Positions 17,943 to 27,628 are shown, numbered from the stretch's first letter. The stretch: DNA of 64,000 nucleotides from Desulfosediminicola flagellatus (GCF_005116655.2 NZ_CP050698.1:4177501-4241500), one strand, 5' to 3'. Notes: generated by a model not told the origin, from the letters alone. Numbers and translations: made by a program.

Positions 17943-18689
17943 ATGAAAAAAACAGCAATTGCGGTACATCTTATTTTTGCAGGAGCCCTCTTATCCGGTA
18001 GCGCTATGGCCTCAGGGAAGGCACATTGGGGATATACCGGTCATGAAAGTCCGGAGAACTGGGGAAAACTATCTCCGGAATTTGCAACATGTTCATCAGG
18101 TAAAAATCAATCGCCTATCAACATCACTTCAACAATCGAAGCTGAACTTCCCAAACTCATGATTGACTATGCACCGGGCGGAAACGAAGTAGTCAACAAT
18201 GGACACACCATACAAGTTAATTACGCTGCCGGAAGCACATTAACCCTTGGAGACATTGAGTTTGAACTCAAGCAGTTCCATTTTCACACACCAAGCGAAA
18301 ACACAATAGAAGGTGAGTCTTTTCCTATGGAGGCACATTTTGTTCATGCAGCCGCAGATGGAACTCTTGCAGTTATCGGGGTAATGTTCAAGCAGGGTGA
18401 AAGCAGTAAGGAACTTGAAAAAGCCTGGTCAAAGATGCCTATGAAAGGTGGTGATAAAGCAGCACTTACCGATATTGTCGACGCATCTGCCATTCTTCCC
18501 ACTGATCAGGGTTATTACCGATTTAACGGTTCTCTCACAACTCCACCATGTTCGGAGGGAGTTAACTGGTTTGTGATGAAAACTGCTTCGACTGCATCCA
18601 AAGAGCAAATTGACAGGTTTACTCAAACCATGGGTGGAGCCACCAATCGCCCGGTTCAACCTGTAAATGCCCGTGTTATTGTTCAGTAA
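17943..18689 (+). CDS. Periplasmic alpha-type carbonic anhydrase
   Basis: The enzyme interconverts CO2 and bicarbonate. ATG 17943 follows AAGGAG at nine bases; an in-frame TTG at 17937 is ignored. Residues 1-22 form a signal peptide ending SAMASG. HWGYTGHESPENWG is the usual family start; the zinc histidines are in FHFHTPSE and MEAHFVH, and SLTTPPCSEGVNWF is the C-terminal signature. At 248 residues it is a standard single-domain bacterial alpha-CA. It is monocistronic, bounded by terminators. A periplasmic location fits bicarbonate supply or pH control near the carboxylate transporter. Confidence 0.95.
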   Translation: MKKTAIAVHLIFAGALLSGSAMASGKAHWGYTGHESPENWGKLSPEFATCSSGKNQSPINITSTIEAELPKLMIDYAPGGNEVVNNGHTIQVNYAAGSTLTLGDIEFELKQFHFHTPSENTIEGESFPMEAHFVHAAADGTLAVIGVMFKQGESSKELEKAWSKMPMKGGDKAALTDIVDASAILPTDQGYYRFNGSLTTPPCSEGVNWFVMKTASTASKEQIDRFTQTMGGATNRPVQPVNARVIVQ

Positions 18690-18721
18690 GTCTTCTATTC
18701 GGTTAATGAGTCGAATAGCAC

Positions 18722-18778
18722 AAAAAACAGAAACGCCGGATTTTCCAAAGTGGAGAATCCGGCGTTTCTGTTTTTTGT
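18722..18778. terminator. Bidirectional intrinsic terminator
   Basis: A long stem (AAACAGAAACGCCGGATT with its inverse complement) is flanked by an A-run on the left and a T-run on the right, so it can stop both the carbonic anhydrase (+) and the convergent outer-membrane protein gene (-). Confidence 0.9.
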
Positions 18779-18794
18779 AATTGAAGCTGTTTTA

Positions 18795-19295
18795 CTATAG
18801 AGCAATACGAACTACAGTACCTAAAAACACCGTATCCGAATCAATATCAGTGGCTTCGTTATCAAGGTCAGCCGAATCATTAAAACGATAGGTTGCATAG
18901 ATATCCCAATAAATTCCCGGCAACATTTCGAGATTAACACCTGCTTTCAGAGCAAAAAACGGTTCGTCGGCAAAATCGCTGTCACGATATTCAATTCCGA
19001 TTCCTGCACCGGCATATAAACCTTGGCCCACAAGGACGAAAGCCTGCGGTGCAAATGCGGTTTCACCATATTTATCCGGTAAAATTTCCAGATCCAATTC
19101 AAGACCTATAAGGCCTGGCCAATATTGATAACTGGCAAGATACGAAAAACCGTCATCATCAACATCAGATACGTCAATATCATCGACTGCGACCCAGTAA
19201 TTGATACCACCACCTAAACGATGATCTGCTGCCTGCGCCTGTGAAGTAAAAACTCCGAGGAACACAAGTAAACACACTACGCATAACCTCTTCAT
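18795..19295 (-). CDS. Small outer-membrane beta-barrel protein (YfaZ-like)
   Basis: The 166-residue precursor has a signal peptide (cleavage after SQAQA) and a mature part of alternating hydrophobic/polar strands with Gly and aromatic residues, ending in VRIAL, consistent with an eight-stranded barrel. The acidic stretch AVDDIDVSDVDDDG forms a predicted loop. AGGAGAG precedes the start. It resembles small YfaZ / outer-membrane-beta-barrel families but has no specific function. A terminator shared with the carbonic anhydrase gene closes it. Confidence 0.75.
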   Translation of the reverse strand: MKRLCVVCLLVFLGVFTSQAQAADHRLGGGINYWVAVDDIDVSDVDDDGFSYLASYQYWPGLIGLELDLEILPDKYGETAFAPQAFVLVGQGLYAGAGIGIEYRDSDFADEPFFALKAGVNLEMLPGIYWDIYATYRFNDSADLDNEATDIDSDTVFLGTVVRIAL

Positions 19296-19503
19296 GGGGG
19301 GGACTCTCCTATAAACGTATTATGCACACGCCATTTCTCCTGAAGGCTGTGCAGATTCTACACCTGGGGGAATAGTTGAGTCCAATATAAACCAACTTTT
19401 ACAGGATAACAACAGACGGCACTATGATGTCAGGCTTTTTTTCTGAGAGGAGATGTAAAACGAGCAGATCAATCTATCTGTAGTACACACATTGTAGACA
19501 GGA

Positions 19504-19553
19504 GTGCCGCAAACCAGTCGTAATCAGCAAACTGGTCTGCGACACGTTTTTTT
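19504..19553 (+). terminator. Rho-independent-type hairpin on + strand, possibly of a small RNA
   Basis: GTGCCGCAAACCAGT pairs with ACTGGTCTGCGACAC (13 of 15) and is followed by GTTTTTTT on the + strand. Both flanking genes are on the - strand, so no known gene uses it. The T-run polarity implies a + strand transcript starting between 19300 and 19480. Confidence 0.5.
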
Positions 19554-19584
19554 AAAAAGAGCTATTGAACTAAACCTCTCCAGC

Positions 19585-21321
19585 CTATTTGACTATCATA
19601 GCCCAATCAGGCACGACCCCGATTTCAATACCAAAGAGCGGGATAACAATAGCATAGGTCAAAGCAACTGTGATGAGAATTCCCAGAACATTCAAGCCAA
19701 ATCCACTTTTAACCATCTGCGGAATGGATACATACCCCGAGCCAAAAACAATAGCATTTGGAGGCGTTGCAACCGGAAGCATGAACGCACAGGAAGCAGC
19801 TATTGCAGCCGGAACTACAAGCAACAGAGGATTCTGACCCAGACCAATAGCAATTGCAGAAAGAATCGGCATTACCATCGCAGAAGTTGCAGTATTGGAA
19901 GTCAACTCTGTCAGGAAGATGATCAGGGTTGCAACAGCCAGCACCATGACAATGACGGGGGCCGTGTCCAGCAAGCCGACCTGGCTGCCAATCCAATTGG
20001 CAAGTTTTGTCGCTTTGAAACCAGCTGCCATCGAAAGACCGCCACCAAAAAGAATCAGAACCCCCCACGGCATCTTTGACGCCCAGGTCCAATTCATAAC
20101 GAACTCATTTTTCTTCAGGTTGATCGGAATTGCAAAGAGAATAAGCGCACCGGTCATGGCAATTGTTGCATCGGTGATAAGCTTTGGATCCGGGAACATG
20201 AAGCCGATCTGCTTTCTGAAGATCCAGCCAAGAGCGGTAAACATGAAGATCAATGATGTCCAGCGTTCCCCGCTGCTCATCGAACCCATCTCTTTAAGCT
20301 CTCTATCGATAAGGTCGCGGCCACCCGGAACTTTCTTCAGTTTCATCGGATTAGCAAAACGGATCAGCCACAACCAGCAGAGTGGCAGCATAATCACAAC
20401 AAGCGGCACACCAACAAGCATCCAGTTAGCGAAGGTAATTTCGTATCCATACGTTTTAGTCAGATAGCCTGCAAGAACTGTGTTTGGCGGAGTACCAATC
20501 AAGGTTGCAATACCGCCAATTGATGCCGCATAGGCAATACCGAGCATCAGGTTCAGACCAAATGCAAATTTTTCAGGGGAAAAGTCGATCTCTGCATCAA
20601 GCCCTTCTTTTTTTCCTTCAGCAATAACATGATGAATAATAGCCAAACCAATAGGCATCATCATAACGGTTGTTGCGGTGTTTGAGACAAAGGCGGAGAG
20701 CACTGCAGTGGCAGTCATAAAGCCAAAGATAAGTCTGCTCGGTGAAAACCCGACAACCTTGACAATATTCATCGCCACGCGCCGATGCAGATTCCAGCGT
20801 TGCATGGAAAGAGCAATAATAAAACCGCCCATAAACAAAAAGATAAGGTGACTGGCATACGGTGCAGCCGCCGCCTTAGTGTGCATGATACCAAGAAGAG
20901 GAAAGAGAGTAATGGGAAGCAGACTGGTGGCAGGAATAGGAATAGCTTCAGTCATCCACCATGTTGCCATAAGCAGGGCAACTGCTGCCATTTTCTGCGC
21001 ATCAGGCCCCATTCCTGAGGGTGCCGGCACTACAAGCATAAGAATAAATAACAGAGGCCCCAGAGCAAGGCCAAATTTCTGCCTCGATGTGTATTCTCGC
21101 GGCTCATCTTCCTTTACACCGTCCGGACCTGTCTTCAAGCGCTGATTATGCTCAGCCGGTGCTTCGTCAAGACGTTCTACCGACGGCGAATCATCTACTG
21201 CCCTGTTTTCAAAGACATGGTCTGTTTTGAATTGCTTAAATATTTCTCGTGGCCTGAATAACACAAGAGCCTTAGTTTCATCGTGCATCTGCCATAATCT
21301 GTCCCAAACTGCTGACGACAT
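19585..21321 (-). CDS. SLC13/DASS-family sodium-coupled dicarboxylate (or sulfate) transporter
   Basis: The inner-membrane symporter has 578 residues with an unusual cytosolic N-terminal extension of about 80 residues before the first membrane helix. Both signature Ser-Asn-Thr motifs are present: SNTATTVMMMP in the first half and TSNTATSAMVMP in the second, which in this family bind Na+ and the carboxylate. ATWWMTEAIPIPATSLLP is also family-typical. The substrate cannot be fixed from sequence: succinate/malate/fumarate or sulfate are both plausible in a sulfate reducer. It is monocistronic. Confidence 0.9.
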   Translation of the reverse strand: MSSAVWDRLWQMHDETKALVLFRPREIFKQFKTDHVFENRAVDDSPSVERLDEAPAEHNQRLKTGPDGVKEDEPREYTSRQKFGLALGPLLFILMLVVPAPSGMGPDAQKMAAVALLMATWWMTEAIPIPATSLLPITLFPLLGIMHTKAAAAPYASHLIFLFMGGFIIALSMQRWNLHRRVAMNIVKVVGFSPSRLIFGFMTATAVLSAFVSNTATTVMMMPIGLAIIHHVIAEGKKEGLDAEIDFSPEKFAFGLNLMLGIAYAASIGGIATLIGTPPNTVLAGYLTKTYGYEITFANWMLVGVPLVVIMLPLCWLWLIRFANPMKLKKVPGGRDLIDRELKEMGSMSSGERWTSLIFMFTALGWIFRKQIGFMFPDPKLITDATIAMTGALILFAIPINLKKNEFVMNWTWASKMPWGVLILFGGGLSMAAGFKATKLANWIGSQVGLLDTAPVIVMVLAVATLIIFLTELTSNTATSAMVMPILSAIAIGLGQNPLLLVVPAAIAASCAFMLPVATPPNAIVFGSGYVSIPQMVKSGFGLNVLGILITVALTYAIVIPLFGIEIGVVPDWAMIVK

Positions 21322-22306
21322 AGTCGCTCCTCCTCCTAGATTGGCTTTTCATCAACCGTATGCTTTTCCCATCGGGAACCGGTCAATTCTATCCCTGGCT
21401 GCATCTTGCTCTACTTAATATATGCCTGTTATTTACTTCCCTCCTCCGGATGATTAATGTTGTTAATTCCTGACAATCAACGCCCACTGAAATCAATGAA
21501 CCAACTACTATTACAATTATCTTCGAACATAAAATGAATGACCACTCACTCATAATTGGTACAAAATTGATACCAGATCAACACTGCCTGCGCAACATTT
21601 CTGTAACATGAGATGTGATTACGGTCTTATCACCATATTCTGCTAATTTTACATGGAAGTACTGCTACCTGTAGAAACCACACTGATATAGGTATGTTGA
21701 ATGGTCCATTTATGCAGAGATACAGATCGGCCAATGAACAAACATTAATGCTGAATAATATTTTCAAAAATATTGATAATTTGCAGCACCATCTCACATG
21801 TTTCGTTTTGAAAAATGGTTTTCACACTTACCTACAGGAGCACCAATAAATGCATTATCAACCTGTATTAACGTTATTTATGACATATAATCACAGCATG
21901 AAAATTTCTATATTTTCAAAAACCAGAACCAGAACATCGACTCTATTGATCGTTATTGTTTCGTTTTGACTTTCACTTTGATTGCATGAAACACAGTTTC
22001 AGTTGCTACAATTGGCAAAGAAGCGTATTTTATTAGCAGTTCTCGCGAATATCCGTAACGGATCAAGCGAAATTCGACAAATCAACTGTATTTCAAGGAA
22101 TTAAAGACCTACTTCTGCAGATATCTCCGACCTCTACAGGCGGTCTGCGCCAATAATACCTTTCAGAGATTACCTGAAACATTGAAGGCTGGTGCTACAC
22201 GAGTCCAATCGCCACCACCTTCCCCACGTTATTGCAGGTATTTCTTTAGATCCGGCCCTAATCATCTGCACGCTACAAAAATTCAGCTGTTGAGGAAGAA
22301 CATCTC
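21322..22306. other. Long intergenic region between the DASS transporter and pyk
   Basis: Nearly 1 kb without a convincing gene on either strand. It is AT-rich and must hold the divergent promoters of the transporter (-) and pyruvate kinase (+). No riboswitch or repeat family was recognised in it. Confidence 0.5.
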
Positions 22307-23722
22307 ATGCCAAAAAACACAAAAATAGTCGCAACCATTTCAAGCCTTAATTGTTCAGTACCGTTTATACAAAGTCTACATGAAGCCGGCATGAATGTTG
22401 TCCGCCTCAATACCGCTCATATGAGCCATGAAGATGCTCTGGAGGTTATCAACAACACCAGAGCTGTTTCTAAAAAAATTGGTATTCTACTCGACACAAA
22501 AGGTCCTGAGATCAGAACCTGCGAAGCTGATGAGCCGCTCAATGTCAAATTTGGCGACACTGTTAGAATAAAGGGTGCTCCCGGGCAAAAATCATATGAC
22601 GATGTTATTTGTGTATCTCACGGAAATTTTGTAAACGATGTCCCGGTAGGCAGTTCAATCCTCATTGATGATGGCACCCTTGCCCTTGCTGTCGTTGAAA
22701 AAGATGATGAATTCCTGAAATGTATTGTTGAAAATGATGGTGCCATCAAAGAGCGAAAGAGTATCAACATTCCGGCAGTTCATGTCAAACTTCCGGCCCT
22801 TAGCCAAAAAGACAAGGATTTCATTAGATTTGCCGCAGAGAACGACCTGGACTTCATCGCCCACTCTTTTGTGCGGTATAAAGAGGACGTGATTGCCGTA
22901 CAGGATATTCTCAATGAAACTCAATCACCGATTAAAATTATCGCCAAAATTGAGAACGCCGAAGGTGTCGCCAACCTCGATGAAATTCTCGACTATGCAT
23001 ATGGCGTGATGATCGCCCGTGGTGATCTTGCGGTCGAAATACCGACAGAGCAGATTCCTCTTATTCAGAAAAAAATCATTAAGACCTGCATAGAAAAGCG
23101 ACGCCCGGTAATAGTCGCCACCCAGATGCTGCACTCTATGATTGATTCTCCTCGTCCGACTCGGGCAGAAGTTTCAGATGTTGCCAACGCCTGCCTTGAT
23201 CATGCCGACGCGCTTATGCTCTCAGGCGAAACTGCCAATGGTAAATACCCTGAGGTAGCAGTTCGCACCATGACCAAAATCATTGAGGAAGTAGAAGGTA
23301 AAAACGGCGCCTATATGGATGTTCCTTACGGGCACCAGAATAAAATAACTGCTTACCTGGCAAAAGCCGCAGTTAAAGCCGCCCTGCGTCTTGGCACCAA
23401 GGCAATTATTGCCGATTCCGTCACCGGAAAATCGATTCTGGCTCTCGCTGCCTACCGAGGTGGTAATACTATATACGCACAGATTTATGATAAACGGGTT
23501 ATGCGCCAGCTCTCTCTTTCTTTCGGAGTCTATGCCGACTATGCACCATTGGATATCACTTCTGCAGAACCACTTAAAAACTCCATCTGCAGGCTTATTA
23601 GTGACAAACATTTTAGAGACGATGACTTAATTATCGTGCTTGCAGGCAGTTTCGGTGCAAAACAGGGAGCGAGCTATATCGAGATCAGCACTGCAGAGAA
23701 TCTCAAAATGAAATGTCGCTGA
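22307..23722 (+). CDS. pyk: Pyruvate kinase
   Basis: The enzyme converts phosphoenolpyruvate and ADP to pyruvate and ATP. It has 471 residues and starts PKNTKIVATISSLNCS. Family motifs are LLDTKGPEIRT, the catalytic KIENAEGV with the Lys, GVMIARGDLAVEIP binding Mg2+, and the active-site helix PTRAEVSDVANA with LMLSGETANGKYP. AGGAAGAAC precedes the ATG. It is monocistronic with a strong terminator. It completes the lower glycolytic set in this window except for phosphoglycerate mutase and enolase. Confidence 0.96.
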   Translation: MPKNTKIVATISSLNCSVPFIQSLHEAGMNVVRLNTAHMSHEDALEVINNTRAVSKKIGILLDTKGPEIRTCEADEPLNVKFGDTVRIKGAPGQKSYDDVICVSHGNFVNDVPVGSSILIDDGTLALAVVEKDDEFLKCIVENDGAIKERKSINIPAVHVKLPALSQKDKDFIRFAAENDLDFIAHSFVRYKEDVIAVQDILNETQSPIKIIAKIENAEGVANLDEILDYAYGVMIARGDLAVEIPTEQIPLIQKKIIKTCIEKRRPVIVATQMLHSMIDSPRPTRAEVSDVANACLDHADALMLSGETANGKYPEVAVRTMTKIIEEVEGKNGAYMDVPYGHQNKITAYLAKAAVKAALRLGTKAIIADSVTGKSILALAAYRGGNTIYAQIYDKRVMRQLSLSFGVYADYAPLDITSAEPLKNSICRLISDKHFRDDDLIIVLAGSFGAKQGASYIEISTAENLKMKCR

Positions 23723-23755
23723 AAGACTAACGTTACGAACATATAGATGTAGATT

Positions 23756-23784
23756 ACCGGAGCACTTTGCTCCGGTATTTTTTT
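23756..23784 (+). terminator. Intrinsic terminator after pyk
   Basis: A perfect 9-bp GC-rich stem (ACCGGAGCA / TGCTCCGGT) with a 3-base loop is followed by ATTTTTTT, 33 bases after the stop codon. Confidence 0.92.
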
Positions 23785-23816
23785 ATTCAATTATCACCAA
23801 ACCTCAGCGTGGAAGT

Positions 23817-23860
23817 GTTACGCGTGAGGCGTAAAAGAGTTACGCGTGAGGCGTAAAAGA
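23817..23860. repeat. Two perfect tandem 22-bp repeats
   Basis: The unit gttacgcgtgaggcgtaaaa + ga occurs twice without change at 23817-23838 and 23839-23860. A close relative (gcgtgaggcgaaaacga) precedes the hairpin at 3961. Related gtgagg/cgcctcac tracts occur near 28740 and 37270. Confidence 0.85.
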
Positions 23861-23898
23861 CATAAAATGCCAACCGTGTGCTCTGTAAGTTTCTCAAT

Positions 23899-23924
23899 GT
23901 AGTAAAATTGTGCAATTTTACTAC
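23899..23924. repeat. Perfect 12-bp inverted repeat
   Basis: GTAGTAAAATTG and CAATTTTACTAC pair around TG. It lies 38 bases after the tandem repeats, the same arrangement as at 3945-3999. No T-run follows. Confidence 0.75.
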
Positions 23925-24195
23925 GCTACGAATTCAAATTGATTGTAATATTATTTTCAAAAAACTTAACTAAGCCAAAGCCTACCATTTCAACGCCTGT
24001 CATCCACCCGTTCCATACCCATTATCGATAGCAGCACGGTTATCAGCATTTGCTATTTGCCCACACTGCCCACATCGACTCAAGTGATTGTCTCTGGCTC
24101 TACCTGAAATTTCTGGTAATATATGCTATTCGTTTTTTGTATTATCCCAGCACACCGAAAATCATATTTTTATGACCTATCAAGGAGAATTGCGC

Positions 24196-24621
24196 ATGCC
24201 TGATCTGAAACAACGTATAATGGACATCCTGAGTGTTCCTCAACTCACGTCCTGTGCCACAGTGACCCTGGAAGGTAAACCATGGGTCCGTTATGTGGTC
24301 ACAGTGGCTGATGCTGATATGAATATTCGTTTTGCCACCCTGCTGGAATCACGTAAAGCTGAACAAATCAGGCATAATTCTGAAATCCATATGACTTGCG
24401 GTGTCAACAGTCTGAATGATATGAACAATTATCTCCAGATACAGGGACGCGCCCGTATATCCACCAATGAGGCTGACCGGCACGCTTTCTGGAATGATAA
24501 ACTGGGATCTGTGTTTGAAGGCCCTGACGATCCAAACTATTGCGTAGTCATCGTCGAGCCATATAGAATAGAGTATTGCACTCAGGGACCATTCGAACCT
24601 GATGTCTGGTCCAAATGCTGA
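24196..24621 (+). CDS. Pyridoxamine 5'-phosphate oxidase-like flavin-binding protein
   Basis: ATG 24196 was chosen because AAGGAG lies eight bases upstream; longer in-frame starts at 24088 and 24172 lack one. The 141-residue protein has the split-barrel FMN-binding fold of general-stress-protein-26-type proteins: an N-terminal SCATVTLEGKPWVRYV strand pair, then FATLLESRKAEQIRHNSEIHMTCG, then QIQGRARISTNEADRHAFW. Substrate is unknown; such proteins bind FMN or F420 and reduce small molecules. It appears monocistronic. Confidence 0.85.
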   Translation: MPDLKQRIMDILSVPQLTSCATVTLEGKPWVRYVVTVADADMNIRFATLLESRKAEQIRHNSEIHMTCGVNSLNDMNNYLQIQGRARISTNEADRHAFWNDKLGSVFEGPDDPNYCVVIVEPYRIEYCTQGPFEPDVWSKC

Positions 24622-24656
24622 TTACCATTTAGCAAAAAACACACTGCTGTCATGCT

Positions 24657-24720
24657 GAATTATAGCCTTTTGCTCACCCTCGGGTTATATGCCTCGATTT
24701 TGAACAAAATGCTATAATTC
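24657..24720. repeat. 64-bp imperfect palindromic element
   Basis: The outer 16 bases GAATTATAGCCTTTTG and CAAAATGCTATAATTC are inverse complements with one mismatch. The interior (gttatatgcctcgattttg) resembles the interior of the miniature elements at 36.7-36.9 kb. It may be a short mobile repeat or a structured 3' end of the upstream gene. Confidence 0.6.
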
Positions 24721-25200
24721 TCAGGATTGCAGAGTCACCATAACCACTTAACTGATTTCGAATTGACACGATGAAATACAGTACAGACATTCTGCCAACC
24801 TACTCCGGGCATTGCAGAATCGCCTTCTGCTCCATAAATACTGTCAGGAATCCGGGTGGCACAACTGATGGACCCTATCATCCTGTTAGCAGATACAAGG
24901 TCAATGAGATTTGAGAACGAGAGATCTTGCATTTCATTCGCCATCGGTCAAAAGGGGCAACAAGCCAACCCCATCAGGCAGTCAGGTCATAGTGTAATTA
25001 GACAAAGAAATAGGTTGTCCAATAAAGGTGCATCGTAATTATCCGGCATTCATTACGAAACGAGGGATGTATATCCGAATAAAGGTGCTTGATATATTTT
25101 ACCTCAACCATATATACAATTGGAGTCTACGATTACCAGCGAGGATAAAATCATTCGTTACACATATATTCAATGTGCTGCAGGTAGATGACGAAACACA
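24721..25200. other. Intergenic, no gene supported
   Basis: Short frames occur on both strands, but none has a ribosome binding site or a recognisable product. Confidence 0.4.
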
Positions 25201-25240
25201 AAAATGGCCGGGATTATTCTGAATAATTCCCGGCCATTTT
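25201..25240. terminator. Bidirectional terminator-like stem-loop
   Basis: AAAATGGCCGGGA pairs with TCCCGGCCATTTT, extended by ATTATTC / GAATAAT with one bulged base. The A-run and T-run at the ends allow termination in either direction; it most likely serves the - strand gene at 25285-25512. Confidence 0.8.
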
Positions 25241-25284
25241 ACTGGTCAAATCTCGCATGCCATGTAAGAATCTACGTCTATTTG

Positions 25285-25512
25285 TTAACCTCTAAACCGA
25301 GTCTCACGGATGAAACTATCGTTATACCTCTGTTTGAGAGCGGTAAGTATCACCGGGCGTCTTGAAACCAGAGTATATTGGGCTTCACAATCGTAACAGG
25401 AAAGAAGATCGCCCTCCATATGCTGGTATTCAACTGGAATGTTTGCCTGGCACATTTTACATTTACCGACCTGACTTCCATCAATTCTGTATTGTGCGTA
25501 CTTATTGTCCAT
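25285..25512 (-). CDS. Small zinc-ribbon protein
   Basis: The 75-residue protein starts at ATG 25512, where AGGAGG lies just upstream; an in-frame start at 25602 lacks one. It has two CxxC pairs, GKCKMCQANIPVEY and LLSCYDCEAQY, spaced like a LysW-type zinc ribbon, followed by a basic tail (SRRPVILTALKQRYNDSF and after). It lacks the acidic C-terminus of true LysW, so a carrier role in lysine or arginine synthesis is unlikely. Function is unknown. Confidence 0.75.
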   Translation of the reverse strand: MDNKYAQYRIDGSQVGKCKMCQANIPVEYQHMEGDLLSCYDCEAQYTLVSRRPVILTALKQRYNDSFIRETRFRG

Positions 25513-25783
25513 AATAGCCTCCTGGTTGAGCGGCGTGAGATTACAGTCGAACATCCCGCACCACGAATAATTATTATAGCCCGAGGAGAAGGCTTGACAC
25601 ACAACAGTGTATCACAATTTCAGCAGAGTTACAGGCAGTTAATTTGATAAAACTGCAGTTAAATGGTCATTACAACAATAGCTCACTGAGATTTTTTTTT
25701 TAAAACAGACTTTTACAGAGGGTAATATTTCGCCCCCTCTCCCCAATATTTTTTTTACTTCGATTGCTTGTGTCTTAGCCTGG

Positions 25784-25941
25784 GAGGCTGTCCGAGAATG
25801 CCCTTTTTCCCCAACTCATCGTCATTTTGACCAAACAACGCTCAAAGTTAAACGAAGGCTCCGATAACACACACATGACTGTGCTTGTTGGTATCAAAGC
25901 TCCTCAATATGAGAAAAAATGTCTATTCTGGGACAAACTCC
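25784..25941. mobile_element. Degenerate miniature element with IS1182-like ends
   Basis: The left end gaggctgtccgagaatgccc matches the ends of the IS at 34.8 kb and of the miniature elements at 36.7 kb. The right end (tattctgggacaaactcc) is a decayed inverse copy. The interior encodes nothing recognisable. Confidence 0.6.
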
Positions 25942-25949
25942 GAAGAGGC

Positions 25950-26358
25950 TATGACTCTCATAGAAATAACCAATATGTGCGATGAATATTTCTATGACTA
26001 CAGCATTCTGGAAATTAACTCCTTACTCAAGGAGTTCTAAAATTGTCATCAAGACGAAGGAAATAGAAAAGAAGAATTGACGAACAAACCAGTGCGTAAA
26101 AAACTCAGGAATGACCGAACCTAAACCTTTAACGAAAATAACCTATACACATAGGATACTCTATAATGGGTATATAAGACAGGAAATAACTTTTAAACGA
26201 GGGGATAGTGCGCAGCAAATGGTTCGCAGAATCACGACTACGCCAAAGGTTACGGGTACTTTTATGAATGACCTGTTGAGTTGAAGATCACAACTATTTA
26301 GTTTCCGTCCCCAAACTACCCTTTAACTCAATATTAGCATTACGTTTAAAATACTATC
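25950..26358. other. Intergenic with short frames, no supported gene
   Basis: A 29-codon frame (25950-26039) ends in an AACTCCTT / AAGGAGTT hairpin (26017-26036). No ribosome binding site or family match is seen. The stretch lies between two element ends and may be remnant mobile DNA. Confidence 0.35.
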
Positions 26359-26410
26359 CTAGTGAGGCTGTCCGACAATGATCTTTTCTCAAACTCCCAA
26401 ACGTGTCTCG
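26359..26410. mobile_element. Solo end of a miniature element
   Basis: CTAG followed by tgaggctgtccgacaatg is an element end of the 36.7-kb family. No matching inverse end was found before luxS, so the copy is truncated. Confidence 0.5.
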
Positions 26411-26444
26411 CTCTTGAACTAAATGCTTAGTTTTATCCTTGATA

Positions 26445-26924
26445 CTATGCAGGATACACAAGATTCTCTTCACCAATTCCATCCAGCACTTCGTTATAAT
26501 ACTTGAGTGCTTCAAGACGGGCTGAAAGAAGATCCATCAACATATAATTGCCGCATTCGACGGGGGATGCACCTGGCACAGTACCCTCAAACTCACTGGT
26601 ATATTTGAACAGTTCCTGAATGAGCGGTGCAATCGTTTTTGAATCGGTATTGCCACTCACAAGCAGATAAAAACCGGTCAGACAGCCCATCGGGCCAAAG
26701 TAGACAATTCTGCTACTAAACGCGGCATGGTTTCGCAGGAATGTTGCTCCGATATGCTCCAGGGTGTGAGCTGCTGCTGAGCTTAAAGCCGGTTCATTGT
26801 TTGGTTCTTTCATACGCAAATCAAAGGTTGTTACCATTGAGTCTCCCACCGCATCTCTACGGGAAACATAAACACCACGCTTTAACCGGGTATGATCTAT
26901 AGTAAAACTTTCTATCTTTTTCAT
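26445..26924 (-). CDS. luxS: S-ribosylhomocysteine lyase (AI-2 synthase)
   Basis: The metalloenzyme cleaves S-ribosylhomocysteine to homocysteine and DPD, the precursor of autoinducer-2. At 159 residues it is of normal length. HTLEH supplies metal ligands His53 and His57, the third ligand Cys is in [11 protein letters not shown], and [13 protein letters not shown] is a family signature. Its ATG overlaps the stop of mtnN as ATGA, so the two are translationally coupled, and GGAGTG precedes the start. With MtnN it forms the two-step route from S-adenosylhomocysteine. Confidence 0.96.
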   Translation of the reverse strand: MKKIESFTIDHTRLKRGVYVSRRDAVGDSMVTTFDLRMKEPNNEPALSSAAAHTLEHIGATFLRNHAAFSSRIVYFGPMGCLTGFYLLVSGNTDSKTIAPLIQELFKYTSEFEGTVPGASPVECGNYMLMDLLSARLEALKYYNEVLDGIGEENLVYPA

Positions 26925-27628
26925 GCTTCACTCCGTACATCGTCGATTATGCCGAGAACGATCTTTATCGAATTCTCAGCCGCTTTTATCATGCATTTTG
27001 AATAGGTAGCAGTGTTTCCTGTTTCGCATACCTTATCGGAAATAGACCGGATAAGGACGAAAGGGACATTAAAGAGAAAACCGGTCTGGGCTATTGCTGC
27101 GCCTTCCATTTCAACAGCCATGACATCAGGAAAGTGCTCTTCGATATATTCGACCTGGCGGGATGTATGCACAAAAGAATCACCCGATAGTATAGGCCCA
27201 TGATGGACAGATATCCCACTGCAGGAGAGACCGGCCTTACGAGCCATGGTAGAGAGAACACCATCGGCCACATAGGCCGCCGGCATTTGAGGAATCTGTC
27301 CTATCTCATATTCAAAGGCTGTTGCATCGGCATCGTAGTGGCGTACTTCTGAAGAGATGACGACATCACCAATCTGCACCCCGGCAGGAAAACCACCGGC
27401 AACACCTGTATTAATAAGATAGTCGGGCGTGAATTTATCCAGCAGCAAGGTCGCGCCGACCGCTGCATTCACCTTGCCGATACCGCACTGAAACAGTGCA
27501 ACATCCACTCCACCGATCTGCCCTGTGTGATACGCAAATTGGCCTAAATATGTTGTTGTAGCGTTGTCCAACTTGTCCAGGAGTAACGTAAGCTCCTCTT
27601 CCATTGCTGCAATAATTCCGATCTTCAA
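26921..27628 (-). CDS. mtnN: 5'-methylthioadenosine / S-adenosylhomocysteine nucleosidase
   Basis: The 235-residue enzyme removes adenine from S-adenosylhomocysteine and methylthioadenosine. It starts [17 protein letters not shown], typical of MtnN/Pfs, with GVAGGFP, the active-site segment [14 protein letters not shown], and [10 protein letters not shown] near the C-terminus with the catalytic Asp. It is the first gene of mtnN-luxS. A LysR-family gene is divergent from it across 139 bases that contain a dyad operator candidate. Confidence 0.96.
   Translation of the reverse strand: MKIGIIAAMEEELTLLLDKLDNATTTYLGQFAYHTGQIGGVDVALFQCGIGKVNAAVGATLLLDKFTPDYLINTGVAGGFPAGVQIGDVVISSEVRHYDADATAFEYEIGQIPQMPAAYVADGVLSTMARKAGLSCSGISVHHGPILSGDSFVHTSRQVEYIEEHFPDVMAVEMEGAAIAQTGFLFNVPFVLIRSISDKVCETGNTATYSKCMIKAAENSIKIVLGIIDDVRSEA

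Noticed and set aside
19504..20079. Long + strand frames opposite the DASS transporter
   Set aside because: They are antisense shadows with compositions rich in Arg, Gln and His. The - strand frame has clear family motifs.
23817..23860. Start of a CRISPR array
   Set aside because: The two 22-bp units are directly adjacent with no spacers, and no cas genes are near.
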